Shown: piece after piece, positions 37,471 through 46,240 of the stretch
Layout of the letters: each line of letters begins with the position of its first letter
Position numbering within the stretch: the first letter of the stretch is position 1
Assembly (NCBI GenBank): GCA_964550375.1
Contig: CAZJYX010000013.1
Span: forward strand, 35,344 to 99,343
Source of the DNA: JAAYXS01 sp964550375
GTDB lineage: Bacteria > Planctomycetota > Phycisphaerae > UBA1845 > Fen-1342
Length of the DNA: 64,000 nt
Reading direction: 5' to 3'
The notes under the pieces: model-generated
Told to the model about the DNA's origin: nothing
Databases searched by the model: none
What the model saw: the letters and a program-made list of their open reading frames with translations, nothing else
Program-made: the position numbers and the translations under genes

Positions 37471-39542
37471 CGCCGCGCGCCGGCAACACATTCCGAGCGG
37501 CCCGAACCGGGCGCGTCGTGCTGCTGCTGGCTGTAATAGCGGCGGTTGGCGCGGCCCTGCCGGGTTGTAGCCGCGCGGACAACCCCGCCGCCGAGAAACG
37601 CGTGCTCATTCTGGGCGTGGACGGAGTCGATCCGGACGTGCTCGGCGAGCTGATGGACGCCGGCCGTGCACCGAACCTCGCCAGGCTGGCGAGCAGCGGC
37701 TCCTTCAAGCCGCTCACTACCAGCATGCCGCCGCAAAGCCCGGTCGCCTGGAGCAATTTCGTCGCCGGCGCCAACCCGGGCACGCACCAGATCTACGACT
37801 TCATGCACCGCGACCCAAACCCGGCCGGCACCGCCGAAGCCATCACGCCCTACCTCTCGACCTCGCGGACGATCCCGCCCGCCAGGAACTGGTCCTTGAA
37901 CTTCGAGCGCTGGCAGCTTCCGCTTTCGTTTCCGCAGACCGAATTGCTCCGGCAGGGCGACGCCTACTGGAACCACCTGATCGAGCACGGCATCGACACA
38001 ACCGTCTATCGCATACCGTCCGCCTACCCGGCGCCGGCGGTGGACGGCCCCGGCTGCTGGCACTGCGTGGCCGGCATGGGCACGCCCGACGTGCGGGGCA
38101 CTTACGGCGAATTTGCGTGTTTCGGCCCGTGGCCGCGGCGTTATGTCGGCGGCGGCTGGTTCCTACGCGTTGAGCTGAACGACCATCGCGGCACGGCCGT
38201 ACTGGAGGGCCCGCCGAACTTCCTGCGCCGGCCCGACCGCCAGGGCCGCGTGCCGAACATGGTGCAGCAGCTTCAAATCGTGCGCGACCCGGAGGCGCCC
38301 GTGGTGAAGATCACGGCTGGCGACCGGGTCTTGCTGCTCAACGAGGGCGAGTGGAGCGACTGGGTCGAGATCGAGTTCGACACGGGCATTCCGGCCGGCG
38401 CCGTCCTGGCGACGCTGCAATATCCGACATCGATTCCTGCCATGGTGCGGATACTGGTGAAGCAGGTTCACCCGACGTTCGAGCTGTACGTCAGCCCGCA
38501 GAACATCGACCCGCTGCGTCCGGCCATGCCGACCAGCGAGCCGGAGTCATTCTCGCAGAAGCTGGCCGAGCAGACCGGCCGACACTACACGACCGGCATC
38601 CCGGAGGACGCCCAGGCGTTGCGACATGGCGCCCTGGACGAAGACCAGTTCCTCGCGCAGGTCGGCCTGATGCTGGACGAGCGCCTGCGCCAGTATCGCC
38701 ACGCGCTCGACAATTTCGAGCGCGGCTGCCTGTTCTTCTACTTCGGCCACACGGATCAGCTCGCCCACATGTTCTGGCGCGACCGCGACCCCGAGCATCC
38801 CGGCCGCCGCCCCGAGCAGGGCGACCGCTACGCCCGCGTGCTCGAAGAGGCCTATGAAGGGATTGATGCGCTGGTGGGCGAAACGCTGGCGGAGCTGCGC
38901 GACGACGACACGATCATCATCATGTCCGACCACGGCTTCACCACCTTCCGCTGGGGCTTCAATCTGAATCGCTGGCTGCTGGAGCGCGGCTACCTGGCCG
39001 TGACGGCCGCCGACACAAACCGGACGTTCGCGCTGAGCGACGTGGATTGGAGCCGCACGCGCGCCTACGCCCTGGGGCTCAACTCGCTGTACGTGAATTT
39101 GCGCGGGCGGGAAAAGTACGGCATCGTCGCACCCGGCGCCGAGCGCGCCGCCCTGCTGCGCGAGCTCGTGGACGAGTTGGAAGCCGTGCACGACACCCAC
39201 GGCCGCCAGGTCATTTGGAGAGCCTACGTGGTCGATGAGACCTGTCCTGGGGCGGACCCGGAAATCGCCCCCGACCTGCTCATCGGCTACAACCGCGGCT
39301 TCCGAGCCAGTTGGGACACGACCCTGGGCGGTATTCCCCCCACGCTGTTGGAGGACAACCTGGACCGCTGGTCCGGCACGCACCTGATCGCGCACGATCT
39401 GGTGCCGGGTATCCTGATTTCGAACCGCCGGGTGACAGTGGATGACCCGGCCCTGACCGATATGGCCCCCACAATCCTCAGCCTCTTCGGCATCGCAACG
39501 CCGACGACCATGACCGGCCGGCCGGTGCTGGAGCTGGAGTAA
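37467..39542 (+). CDS. second type I phosphodiesterase-like protein, probable lipoprotein
   Basis: A 691-residue paralogue of the preceding protein. A signal sequence (RVVLLLAVIAAVGAALPGC) ends in a lipobox-like LPGC. Then come the family motifs VLILGVDGVDPDVL, PVAWSNFVAGANPGTHQIYD and IIMSDHGFTTF. It lacks the double N-terminal membrane anchor of its neighbour and should sit on a membrane surface by a lipid anchor. Its ATG lies in the ATGA overlap with the upstream gene, with GGAG eight bases before it. The two genes are evidently a tandem duplication and probably act on related substrates. Confidence 0.78.
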   Translation: MTPRAGNTFRAARTGRVVLLLAVIAAVGAALPGCSRADNPAAEKRVLILGVDGVDPDVLGELMDAGRAPNLARLASSGSFKPLTTSMPPQSPVAWSNFVAGANPGTHQIYDFMHRDPNPAGTAEAITPYLSTSRTIPPARNWSLNFERWQLPLSFPQTELLRQGDAYWNHLIEHGIDTTVYRIPSAYPAPAVDGPGCWHCVAGMGTPDVRGTYGEFACFGPWPRRYVGGGWFLRVELNDHRGTAVLEGPPNFLRRPDRQGRVPNMVQQLQIVRDPEAPVVKITAGDRVLLLNEGEWSDWVEIEFDTGIPAGAVLATLQYPTSIPAMVRILVKQVHPTFELYVSPQNIDPLRPAMPTSEPESFSQKLAEQTGRHYTTGIPEDAQALRHGALDEDQFLAQVGLMLDERLRQYRHALDNFERGCLFFYFGHTDQLAHMFWRDRDPEHPGRRPEQGDRYARVLEEAYEGIDALVGETLAELRDDDTIIIMSDHGFTTFRWGFNLNRWLLERGYLAVTAADTNRTFALSDVDWSRTRAYALGLNSLYVNLRGREKYGIVAPGAERAALLRELVDELEAVHDTHGRQVIWRAYVVDETCPGADPEIAPDLLIGYNRGFRASWDTTLGGIPPTLLEDNLDRWSGTHLIAHDLVPGILISNRRVTVDDPALTDMAPTILSLFGIATPTTMTGRPVLELE

Positions 39543-39585
39543 GCGGCGCGCCGCGTTTAGGCGGCATGAATGCAGGAGCGCAACA

Positions 39586-39777
39586 GTGTTTTCGCCGAAG
39601 ATCAAGCTCGACAAGGCCCTCTACGAGCGGGTCGCCGAGCTGAGCAAGAGAGCCGGCTACTCGTCGGTGGACGAGTTCATCACCCACCTGATCGAGCGTG
39701 AGCTGGCCAAGTTCGCCGATGCCGAATCCGACGAGCAGATTGAGGAACGGCTGCGCGGCCTGGGCTACATTGAATAG
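39586..39777 (+). CDS. small ribbon-helix-helix-like protein
   Basis: A 63-residue protein. A strand followed by two helices (KIKLDKALYERVAELSKRAG, SSVDEFITHLIERELAKF) looks like a CopG/MetJ-type DNA-binding fold. The acidic tail ends in LRGLGYIE, a short motif also seen at the C-terminus of many alkaline-phosphatase-superfamily proteins. It begins with GTG 43 bases after the phosphodiesterase gene and 18 bases before the membrane protein gene, so it is part of this cluster. It may regulate it or be a structural partner. Confidence 0.62.
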   Translation: MFSPKIKLDKALYERVAELSKRAGYSSVDEFITHLIERELAKFADAESDEQIEERLRGLGYIE

Positions 39778-39795
39778 GAGCCGCCGACCGGCATC

Positions 39796-40629
39796 ATGGA
39801 CCTGCTGAACGCCATCCTGACCGGCCTGACCAGCCTGCTGTGGGTGCCGCTGGCCCCCCTGCCGGCCTGGCTCGTGCTCGTCGTCTGGTCGGCGCTGGCG
39901 GCCGTGCTGGCGGGCAGCATGTTCCGCTACACGTCCAATCAACGGGCCCTGGCCGATGTCGGCGACCGCATTCGCGCCAACCTACTGGGCATGCGGCTGT
40001 TCAAGGAGGAACTGGGCGTAACGCTGCGTTGCCAGGCGCAATTATTGCGCGCGGCAGCGCTGCGCTTCTGGTACGCCCTGCCGGCCTTCGCCGCCATGCT
40101 GGTGCCATTCGTGTTTCTGTTGGTGCAACTGGCGTTGCGCTACGAGTACCGGCCGCTGACGCCCGACGAGTCGGCGGTCGTCGTGCTGCACGTCGCCCCG
40201 GAGGAGTGGCCACACTGCCGGCAGGTCCGCCTGGAGCTGCCGGACGGCGTCGTCGCCGAGACCCCGGCCCTGCACGACGAGGTGGAACACGCAATCTACT
40301 GGCGCATCCGCCCGACGCGGGCCGGCGCGTTTGAGCTGCGCTGGCAGCTCGGTCAGAACCTGGTCACCAAGAGCCTGACCGTGGCTGACGACGCCCGGCG
40401 TCTGCAGATCGTCAGCCCGCAGCGCCCGGGGCGCGGCCTGTGGGATCGCCTGTTGTATGCCGCCGAACCGGCCCTGCCGGGCGACTCGCCGGCCCGGGCC
40501 GTGCTCGTGGAGTACCCCCGCCGCAGCACCCCCATCTTCGGCTTTGACGTGCCGTGGTGGCTGACGTTCCTGGTACTGTCGATCGTCATCGCCGTGCTGC
40601 TGCGCCCCGTGCTGAAGGTCAAGTTCTGA
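39796..40629 (+). CDS. membrane protein with EMC3/YidC-like features
   Basis: A 277-residue membrane protein. A first membrane segment (LPAWLVLVVWSALAAVLAG) is followed by a basic, helical cytoplasmic stretch (FRYTSNQRALADVGDRIRAN, LLGMRLFKEELGVTLRCQAQ). A second segment (FWYALPAFAAMLVPFVFLLV, before YEYRPL) follows, then a periplasmic beta domain (about 120-240) and a C-terminal membrane helix. The order of N-terminal helix, charged hairpin and P-rich helix resembles the Oxa1 superfamily (YidC, DUF106, EMC3/TMCO1). That similarity is an inference. Similar proteins seem to travel with the phosphodiesterase genes. ATG at 39796 follows GGAG. Confidence 0.65.
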   Translation: MDLLNAILTGLTSLLWVPLAPLPAWLVLVVWSALAAVLAGSMFRYTSNQRALADVGDRIRANLLGMRLFKEELGVTLRCQAQLLRAAALRFWYALPAFAAMLVPFVFLLVQLALRYEYRPLTPDESAVVVLHVAPEEWPHCRQVRLELPDGVVAETPALHDEVEHAIYWRIRPTRAGAFELRWQLGQNLVTKSLTVADDARRLQIVSPQRPGRGLWDRLLYAAEPALPGDSPARAVLVEYPRRSTPIFGFDVPWWLTFLVLSIVIAVLLRPVLKVKF

Positions 40630-40673
40630 TCGTGCCGCCGGCGCGCCGGCAGGCTGCCGCGCGGCGCGGCGGT

Positions 40674-40701
40674 TTGCGCCCATCCCACACGGGGATATAC
40701 T
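40674..40701 (+). promoter_or_regulatory. promoter of the permease gene
   Basis: TTGCGC (40674-40679) and TATACT (40696-40701) with a 16-base spacer. The start would be near 40708, about 50 bases before the GTG at 40759. Confidence 0.5.
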
Positions 40702-40758
40702 CAGGTTGTGCGGGCCGCACGCGGGTGTCCAACCGCCCTCGACCACAGGTAAACGACT

Positions 40759-41895
40759 GTGTTGCTGACTGTGTGGGAAATCCTGCGCGAATCGGCGGTC
40801 TTCATCCTGATGGGTTTCCTGATCGCCGGGCTGCTCGACGCCACGATTTCCAGTGCGCGTGTGATTCGCTACCTCAGTGGCCGGCGCTCACGATCCGTCT
40901 TCCTCGCCACGCTGGTCGGCGCCCCGGCGTCGCTCTGCTCGTGCAGCGTCCTGCCGACAGCCCTGACACTGCGGCGCAAGGGTGCCAGCAAGGGCGCCAC
41001 ACTCTCGTTCCTCGTCGCGAGCCCGGAAACCAGCGTCACCTCCGTACTGCTCACGTATTCGCTGCTCGGCGGGGCGATGGCGATCTTCCGCCCCATCGCC
41101 GCCTGCATCACGGCCATCACTGCCGGACTCGTGGAGAACCTGATCGACCGGCGCTTCCCTGACGAAACACCCGCCGGCGCCGCTGAACCGGCCGCCGCGG
41201 CTGGATGCTGCTCCGCATCACGGGCGCCCGCCGCCACGCCTTCCTGCTGCGCCTCGTCGCCGAACCCGGCCGCTGCGACCACCACTACCGCCCCTCCAAT
41301 ACGCCAGCGCGTCCGCGCCGGCCTGCGCTTCGCCTTTGTGGATCTCTTCGACAACTTGTTCGCCTGGATCCTCTTCGGCGTCGCGGCCGCCGCGGCGATT
41401 CAGGCCTGGCTGCCGCCCGACGTGCTGAACCAGATTCTCGGCGGACAAGTCCGCTCGATGCTGCTGATGGCCCTGATCGGCGTGCCCATGTACGTGTGCG
41501 CCGAAGCTTCCACCCCCATCGCGGCCGTACTGATCGCCAACGGCGTCAGTCCCGGCGCGGCCATCGTCTTCCTGCTGGTCGGGCCGGCCACTAACATCGG
41601 CTCGCTGGGTGTGCTGTGGCGCGAGTTGGGTCGCCGCACCGTCATCGTCTACCTGGCAACGATCATCCTGGTGTCCTTGCTGATGGGCCTGCTGGCGAAT
41701 GACCTCCTGGGCGGTACGTATGGCGAACTGCAACACTGCGTCCTGAAAGAGCAACTGCTGCCCGCCTGGCTCAAGACCGGCGGCGCGGCGGCCTTCCTCG
41801 CCATCGGCCTTGGCACGGTGTGGCGCCGCCGCTACTTGCAGCGCAGCTCGGCATGGCTGGCCCACAAGCTGCACCTGCGCACCCCGCCGCGGTAA
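40759..41895 (+). CDS. SO_0444 / ArsP-type permease (heavy-metal or organoarsenical efflux)
   Basis: A 378-residue permease with about eight membrane segments. Conserved features are APASLCSCSVLPTALTLRRK, SFLVASPETSVTSVLLTYS and VPMYVCAEASTPIAAVLIAN. Between the two halves (residues about 140-180) lies a Cys-rich stretch (GCCSAS, SCCASS), which could bind metal. ArsP exports methylated arsenicals, while SO_0444 members have been linked to Cu/Zn efflux; the cargo here cannot be chosen. It begins with GTG and has its own promoter at 40674-40701. No ArsR-type repressor gene is adjacent. Confidence 0.82.
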   Translation: MLLTVWEILRESAVFILMGFLIAGLLDATISSARVIRYLSGRRSRSVFLATLVGAPASLCSCSVLPTALTLRRKGASKGATLSFLVASPETSVTSVLLTYSLLGGAMAIFRPIAACITAITAGLVENLIDRRFPDETPAGAAEPAAAAGCCSASRAPAATPSCCASSPNPAAATTTTAPPIRQRVRAGLRFAFVDLFDNLFAWILFGVAAAAAIQAWLPPDVLNQILGGQVRSMLLMALIGVPMYVCAEASTPIAAVLIANGVSPGAAIVFLLVGPATNIGSLGVLWRELGRRTVIVYLATIILVSLLMGLLANDLLGGTYGELQHCVLKEQLLPAWLKTGGAAAFLAIGLGTVWRRRYLQRSSAWLAHKLHLRTPPR

Positions 41896-42083
41896 CCTGG
41901 GACTGCTCATCCGTCTCACCAGCGCTGCGGCCTACGGCACATAGCAGTCCGGCGCAGAGGCAACCGCCGCCGGCGCCGCCCGTGAGTTCCCATCATCGAC
42001 AGCCGCGCCCGCCGCAGGTACGCTCCATGCTCCGCCGCCGGTCACCAACGCGGCGGTCACGGTGCGCCTTGCAGGGTCCGGAC

Positions 42084-43493
42084 ATGACGAACAGTGTGAC
42101 GGCCGATTCGCGGCCGCGTCTTCACCGCCGTTGGGTTGACGGCCTGATCGTGCTCGTGCTGGCGACGGCCGCCGGCGCCGCTTCATTCGCCGGCTCCCGC
42201 GGACTCGATGCGCCGCTGATCAAGAGTATCCACTGGGACGTCTGGTTCGACGCCGACTGCCCGCGTGTTCACTGCACGACCGTCGAAGAGCGGGGCGTGC
42301 ACCTGCGCACCGGCGCACACCCACTGTTCAAGTTGTGGACATACCCCCCTGCTCTGGCACTGCGCCGGCTCGGCCTGGAGCCGCTGGTCGCCGACCGGCT
42401 GCTGCGCAGCCTGACCGCGGCGGCCTGTGCGGCGGCGTTCTACGTCCTCCTGCGCCTACTGGGGTCTCGCCGCCCTGATAGCGTGCTCTTCACATTGCTG
42501 GCGGCCGTGAGCGCGGCGGCGGTCTTCTGGTTCACCGTTCCCACGACCTACCCGGCCGGACTACTCAGCATGCTCCTCGCCTTGCTGCTGGTCGCGGTCG
42601 GGACCGCGCGGCTCAAGTCACCGGTCTGGGACGTGCCGGTGAATATCTTGACGCTCAGCTTCACCAGCACGAACTGGATGGCCGGACTGCTGGTTACCTT
42701 CGCCCGCTGGCCAATTCGCGTGGCGCTGGGCGTCGTCGTCGCGGCCGCATGCTTTGCGGCGACCTTGATGGTCATCCAGAACTTCTGCTTCCCGTCGACG
42801 CCCATCTGGTCGGTCTCATATGACGATTGGCGCTATTTCTTCCACGCGCACGCCGGCGGACCCGGGCGCATTCTCCCGGCCTTCTTCGCCCACTCGATGG
42901 TCATGCCGGCCCTCGGCACCGCCGTCCACGACTCCACGCCGGTATTGTCGATTCAGCACGCCGCCCCGGCCTCCACGGGCCTTTTCGGGCTGCTCGCGGT
43001 CATCCTATGGGCCGCGCTGCTGGTTCTGGGAGGCGTAACGCTGTATCGCCGGCGTCAACCGGCGCGTTTCTGCGCCGTTCTGGCGCTGCTGATCGCCGGA
43101 CAACTCCTGCTGCACCTGCTCTACGGGCGTGAGACTTTCCTGTACGCCTGCCACTTCGGCCCACTGCTGGTGCTGGTCGCCGCCTATGGAACACTCGGGC
43201 GCACACGCCGCCTCAGCCTGGCCCTGGCCGTCGCCTTGCTGGTCTGCGCCGGCGTGAATAACGTGCAGCAGTTCCGCGCCGCCCGGGCTCGCGTTCAAGC
43301 CATCGACCAAGGCGCAACCCCGGCCGGAATCGCACAGCCCAGCGGCAGTATGCGGGTACAATCACACTGCAAGCACGCGGCCCGACGGGGTTCCGCGATC
43401 ACGGCTCCCACGCAGCAACGCGAGCTAAGTGCCGGCTTCAGAGTCCACCATGTCGCCCGGGCGTGCAATGACATTACCAGGAGGTCAGCATGA
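42084..43493 (+). CDS. multi-pass membrane protein, glycosyltransferase-39-like
   Basis: A 469-residue protein with about ten hydrophobic segments. An N-terminal region of polar loop (DAPLIKSIHWDVWFDADCPR) contains acidic residues like those of GT-C/dolichol-mannose-type glycosyltransferases (PMT/ArnT family). That assignment is by layout only. A polar tail of about 60 residues follows the last membrane segment. The ATG at 42084 has only a weak Shine-Dalgarno. It overlaps the next gene by four bases, so the two are coupled. Confidence 0.5.
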   Translation: MTNSVTADSRPRLHRRWVDGLIVLVLATAAGAASFAGSRGLDAPLIKSIHWDVWFDADCPRVHCTTVEERGVHLRTGAHPLFKLWTYPPALALRRLGLEPLVADRLLRSLTAAACAAAFYVLLRLLGSRRPDSVLFTLLAAVSAAAVFWFTVPTTYPAGLLSMLLALLLVAVGTARLKSPVWDVPVNILTLSFTSTNWMAGLLVTFARWPIRVALGVVVAAACFAATLMVIQNFCFPSTPIWSVSYDDWRYFFHAHAGGPGRILPAFFAHSMVMPALGTAVHDSTPVLSIQHAAPASTGLFGLLAVILWAALLVLGGVTLYRRRQPARFCAVLALLIAGQLLLHLLYGRETFLYACHFGPLLVLVAAYGTLGRTRRLSLALAVALLVCAGVNNVQQFRAARARVQAIDQGATPAGIAQPSGSMRVQSHCKHAARRGSAITAPTQQRELSAGFRVHHVARACNDITRRSA

Positions 43494-44350
43494 CCGAACA
43501 ACCAGGCAACTCCGGCCAGCCCAAGCCCAGGAAGAGCGCAACTCCGTCCGCACACGAAGTCACTTTCGTCACAAATCCGAAGCTCTTGTTCATCTGGCCG
43601 GTGATCGTCGCCGGCCTGGTCTTCTACCCGCTCGGATACCCGGCCGCCGCCCCGGCTGCGCCCGCCGCCGCGCCGACCGCGCCGGTCCAGCAACCCGACG
43701 CGGACGCGGAGAATGCGACGGATACGGCCGCAGCGGCCACAACCGCACCGGCGCCGGGGTTCGATCGCCTGGGCACGCTGGGATGGATCTACATCTGGGT
43801 GCTGATCGTCGTGCTGCTGACGCTGGGGGTTGACGTCGATCGCAACCAGTTCGTCTTCTGGCTGGTGCTGATCGTCCTGTTCTGGGTCCTGGGGCTATGG
43901 CTCAAGGATGCCAAGGGCATCACCTTCTTCGGCGACGTCTATCGCTGGTTCGCGTCGCTGAACGTCGAGTACAACCGCAGTCTCGGCCTGGCGCTCAGCG
44001 TCCTCCTGCTGGTGCCCTACCTGATCATGCTGGGCTGGGCGCGCCTCAACGACCGCTGGCGCATCACCCACAACGAGTTCGAGCACCATTCCTTCGGGAA
44101 AATGGATGATTCGCTCGGCCGCGGCGCCAAGAGCATCCGCGCTATCTTCCCCGACGTGCTGGAGCTGGCCCTCGGCCTGGCCGGCACGCTGATCGTCTAC
44201 AACGCGACCGGCACCAAGGAACTCCGGCGGATTCCGCACGTCATGTTCCTGCCGTTCGTGCGCCGCCGGCTCGACAAGATCCTCGAAAAGACCGCGATCA
44301 CAGGGCTGATGGCCGCCGACGAGGAGGAAGATCAGGACGACGAGGCCTAG
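43490..44350 (+). CDS. membrane protein of unknown function
   Basis: A 286-residue protein. A membrane segment at about residues 30-47, an Ala/Pro-rich linker, two closely spaced segments near 95-135 (WIYIWVLIVVLLTLG, FVFWLVLIVLFWVLGLWL), a further one near 165-185 and a soluble C-terminal domain (WRITHNEFEHHSFGKMDDS) with an acidic end. No family recognised. The ATG has AGGAGG five bases upstream, the strongest ribosome site in this part of the window. It overlaps the preceding membrane gene, suggesting a shared role at the membrane. Confidence 0.6.
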   Translation: MTEQPGNSGQPKPRKSATPSAHEVTFVTNPKLLFIWPVIVAGLVFYPLGYPAAAPAAPAAAPTAPVQQPDADAENATDTAAAATTAPAPGFDRLGTLGWIYIWVLIVVLLTLGVDVDRNQFVFWLVLIVLFWVLGLWLKDAKGITFFGDVYRWFASLNVEYNRSLGLALSVLLLVPYLIMLGWARLNDRWRITHNEFEHHSFGKMDDSLGRGAKSIRAIFPDVLELALGLAGTLIVYNATGTKELRRIPHVMFLPFVRRRLDKILEKTAITGLMAADEEEDQDDEA

Positions 44351-44392
44351 ACACGGCGGATATCCAGGCCCGGCAGCGCGCCGCGGGCCTGC

Positions 44393-44962
44393 TCAGGGAA
44401 TGAACGGCAGGCCGGGGCTGCGCTGCTCGTCCGTGGGTACCCGCACCGCGTGCGCACGGATTTCCGCCGGCGCGTCTGCATCAAGCAGCGCGTGGTAGCG
44501 TGACCCACAGAACGCGCAGGCCCAGCTCTCCCCGCCCCCCTGGTTGCCCGGGTGCACGAGCGGCAGCGGCAGCCCGCATTCCACGCAGACCCCGATCCTG
44601 TGCGGCACGAGGTTGAACAGATCGTCCGGCCGCCACGGCTTGTGCAAGAAGAGCGATACGCCGGCGGCTGCGAATTCGGCCTCCCGATCCGCGCCGCTGT
44701 TGCCGACGATGCAGGCCCCGGGCCGGATGCGGCGCAGCGCCGCGATCAGCGGGCCTACATCGCTGCCCCCGGCGGGATGATCGACCAGCACAACCTTGAT
44801 CTCGGGATCCTGCGCAAACACGGTGAGGCCCTGTTCATAGGACTCCACCGTGCTGGCCGCGCAGCCGGCCCGCTCAAGCTGTTTAGCCATCGCCGCGCGG
44901 AACAGGTCATCATCATCGATGATCAGGACCCGCCCGTCCAAGGACGGCTGCTGTCGCTTCAT
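44393..44962 (-). CDS. receiver-domain protein with a C-terminal zinc-ribbon
   Basis: A 189-residue protein. Residues 10-125 are a response-regulator receiver domain: acidic cluster IIDDDD, probable phosphoacceptor Asp61 in VVLVDHP, Ser89 and Lys108 in LFLHKPW. Residues 126-160 hold two CxxC pairs (Cys126/Cys129 and Cys149/Cys152) in the form of a zinc ribbon, in place of a DNA-binding or catalytic output domain. No histidine kinase gene is near. The ATG at 44962 is preceded by GGAGG at seven bases. It may act as a phosphorylation-controlled protein-interaction module. Confidence 0.75.
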   Translation of the reverse strand: MKRQQPSLDGRVLIIDDDDLFRAAMAKQLERAGCAASTVESYEQGLTVFAQDPEIKVVLVDHPAGGSDVGPLIAALRRIRPGACIVGNSGADREAEFAAAGVSLFLHKPWRPDDLFNLVPHRIGVCVECGLPLPLVHPGNQGGGESWACAFCGSRYHALLDADAPAEIRAHAVRVPTDEQRSPGLPFIP

Positions 44963-45151
44963 GCTTCTGCCTCCGAAGTGCCCCGGTGAAGTGCAGGGCG
45001 GCCCATTCCTCCACGGGCACCTGATCGGCAAAAGCCGGCACTCCTCCTGAGGCTTACTGCGCAGCCCCCCAGAATCCGGCGATTCCGACGGGCTTGGCGG
45101 CAAAAACTGCGCGGCCGACCAACGGTCAAGCCGCGATTATCGGCGTATCCT

Positions 45152-46126
45152 TCACTCCGGCAGGCTGGCCGGCGCAGGCGCCCGCCGCCCCACGGTGGCA
45201 TCCAGCGAGTAAATGAGCAGGGCCGTCCAGATCGCCCCGAAGGCCAGCAGATGCGTACGCGTGAAAGGCTCCCCGTATGCGAACACCGCCAGCAGGAAGT
45301 GCCCGGTCGGCGCCAAGTACTGCAGGAGGCCGAGCGTGGACAGGCGCAGTCGGCGGGCCGCCTGCGCGAACCACAGCAAGGGCGTTGCCGTCACCACACC
45401 CGCCGCCATCAACAGCGCATCCATACGCACCGACCCGGCCAGGAAGACCGCCCGTCCGTGCCACATCTCCCAGGCGAGAAACGCGGTCGCCAGTGGCGTG
45501 AGCAGCGCGGTCTCGATCATCAGCCCGGCCAGCGCATCGACGCGTGCAGTCTTCCGCAGCAGGCCATAGAGCGCAAACGAGCACGCCAGCAGCAGCCCGA
45601 TCCCGGGAAACTCGCCCAACCCGACCGCCAGGTAGGCGACCCCGCCGGCCGCGAGCAGCACGCTGGCCCATTGCCAGGCCCGCAAGCGCTCCCGGAGAAA
45701 CAGCGTGCCCAGCAAAACGCTGATGAGCGGGTTGATGAAGTAGCCCAGGCTTACCTGCAACAGATAGTTGTTCGCCACGGCCCAGATGAACGTCACCCAG
45801 TTGAACGTAATCAGGCAGGTCGTGACGGCCAGCGTCAGAACCGTCCGTCGGTCGCGAATCGCCGCGAACACGGACCCCATCTCCCGCCGCAGCACGAGCA
45901 GCAGAAACAGGACCGCCGCCGACCAGACGATCCGATGCGCCAGCACCTCAAACGCCGGCACCGTGCGGACCGCCTTGAAGTACACCGGAAAGACGCCCCA
46001 CAGGCCGTACGCGGCAACGGCGTAGATGATCCCCGCGCGCGTCGTGTTGACCAGCGCGATCGGCCGGGCCCCGGCGAACGTGCCGGCACAGCCCATGCCC
46101 GTCTCGGATAGCCCTTGCAGCTTCAT
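45152..46126 (-). CDS. rarD: EamA-family transporter RarD
   Basis: A 324-residue integral membrane protein with ten predicted membrane segments. The RarD signature start (GIIYAVAAYGLWGVFPVYFK) and HRIVWSAAVLFLLL are clear. EamA/DMT proteins export metabolites, amino acids or drugs; RarD was linked to chloramphenicol tolerance, but its natural cargo is unknown. About 25 extra N-terminal residues precede the first membrane segment. It is downstream of hslU on the same strand. Confidence 0.85.
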   Translation of the reverse strand: MKLQGLSETGMGCAGTFAGARPIALVNTTRAGIIYAVAAYGLWGVFPVYFKAVRTVPAFEVLAHRIVWSAAVLFLLLVLRREMGSVFAAIRDRRTVLTLAVTTCLITFNWVTFIWAVANNYLLQVSLGYFINPLISVLLGTLFLRERLRAWQWASVLLAAGGVAYLAVGLGEFPGIGLLLACSFALYGLLRKTARVDALAGLMIETALLTPLATAFLAWEMWHGRAVFLAGSVRMDALLMAAGVVTATPLLWFAQAARRLRLSTLGLLQYLAPTGHFLLAVFAYGEPFTRTHLLAFGAIWTALLIYSLDATVGRRAPAPASLPE

Positions 46127-46173
46127 TGGGGAGATTCTATGTCGCCGCCGGCAGCCCGGCTGACCCGGTCAAA

Positions 46174-46188
46174 AAGTGTCGGTCACAA
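46174..46188. repeat. GTGTCnGnCAC intergenic element, copy 2
   Basis: AAGTGTCGGTCACAA differs from copy 1 at two of fifteen positions. On the minus strand it is followed by TTTTT and lies 53-67 bases past the hslU stop. It may be a weak terminator or a short dispersed element. Confidence 0.4.
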
Positions 46189-46240
46189 ACTCTGCGCGAC
46201 CCCTCGGGCGCCAAGCGGCCAATGGCCTTCCGCCCGCGGC

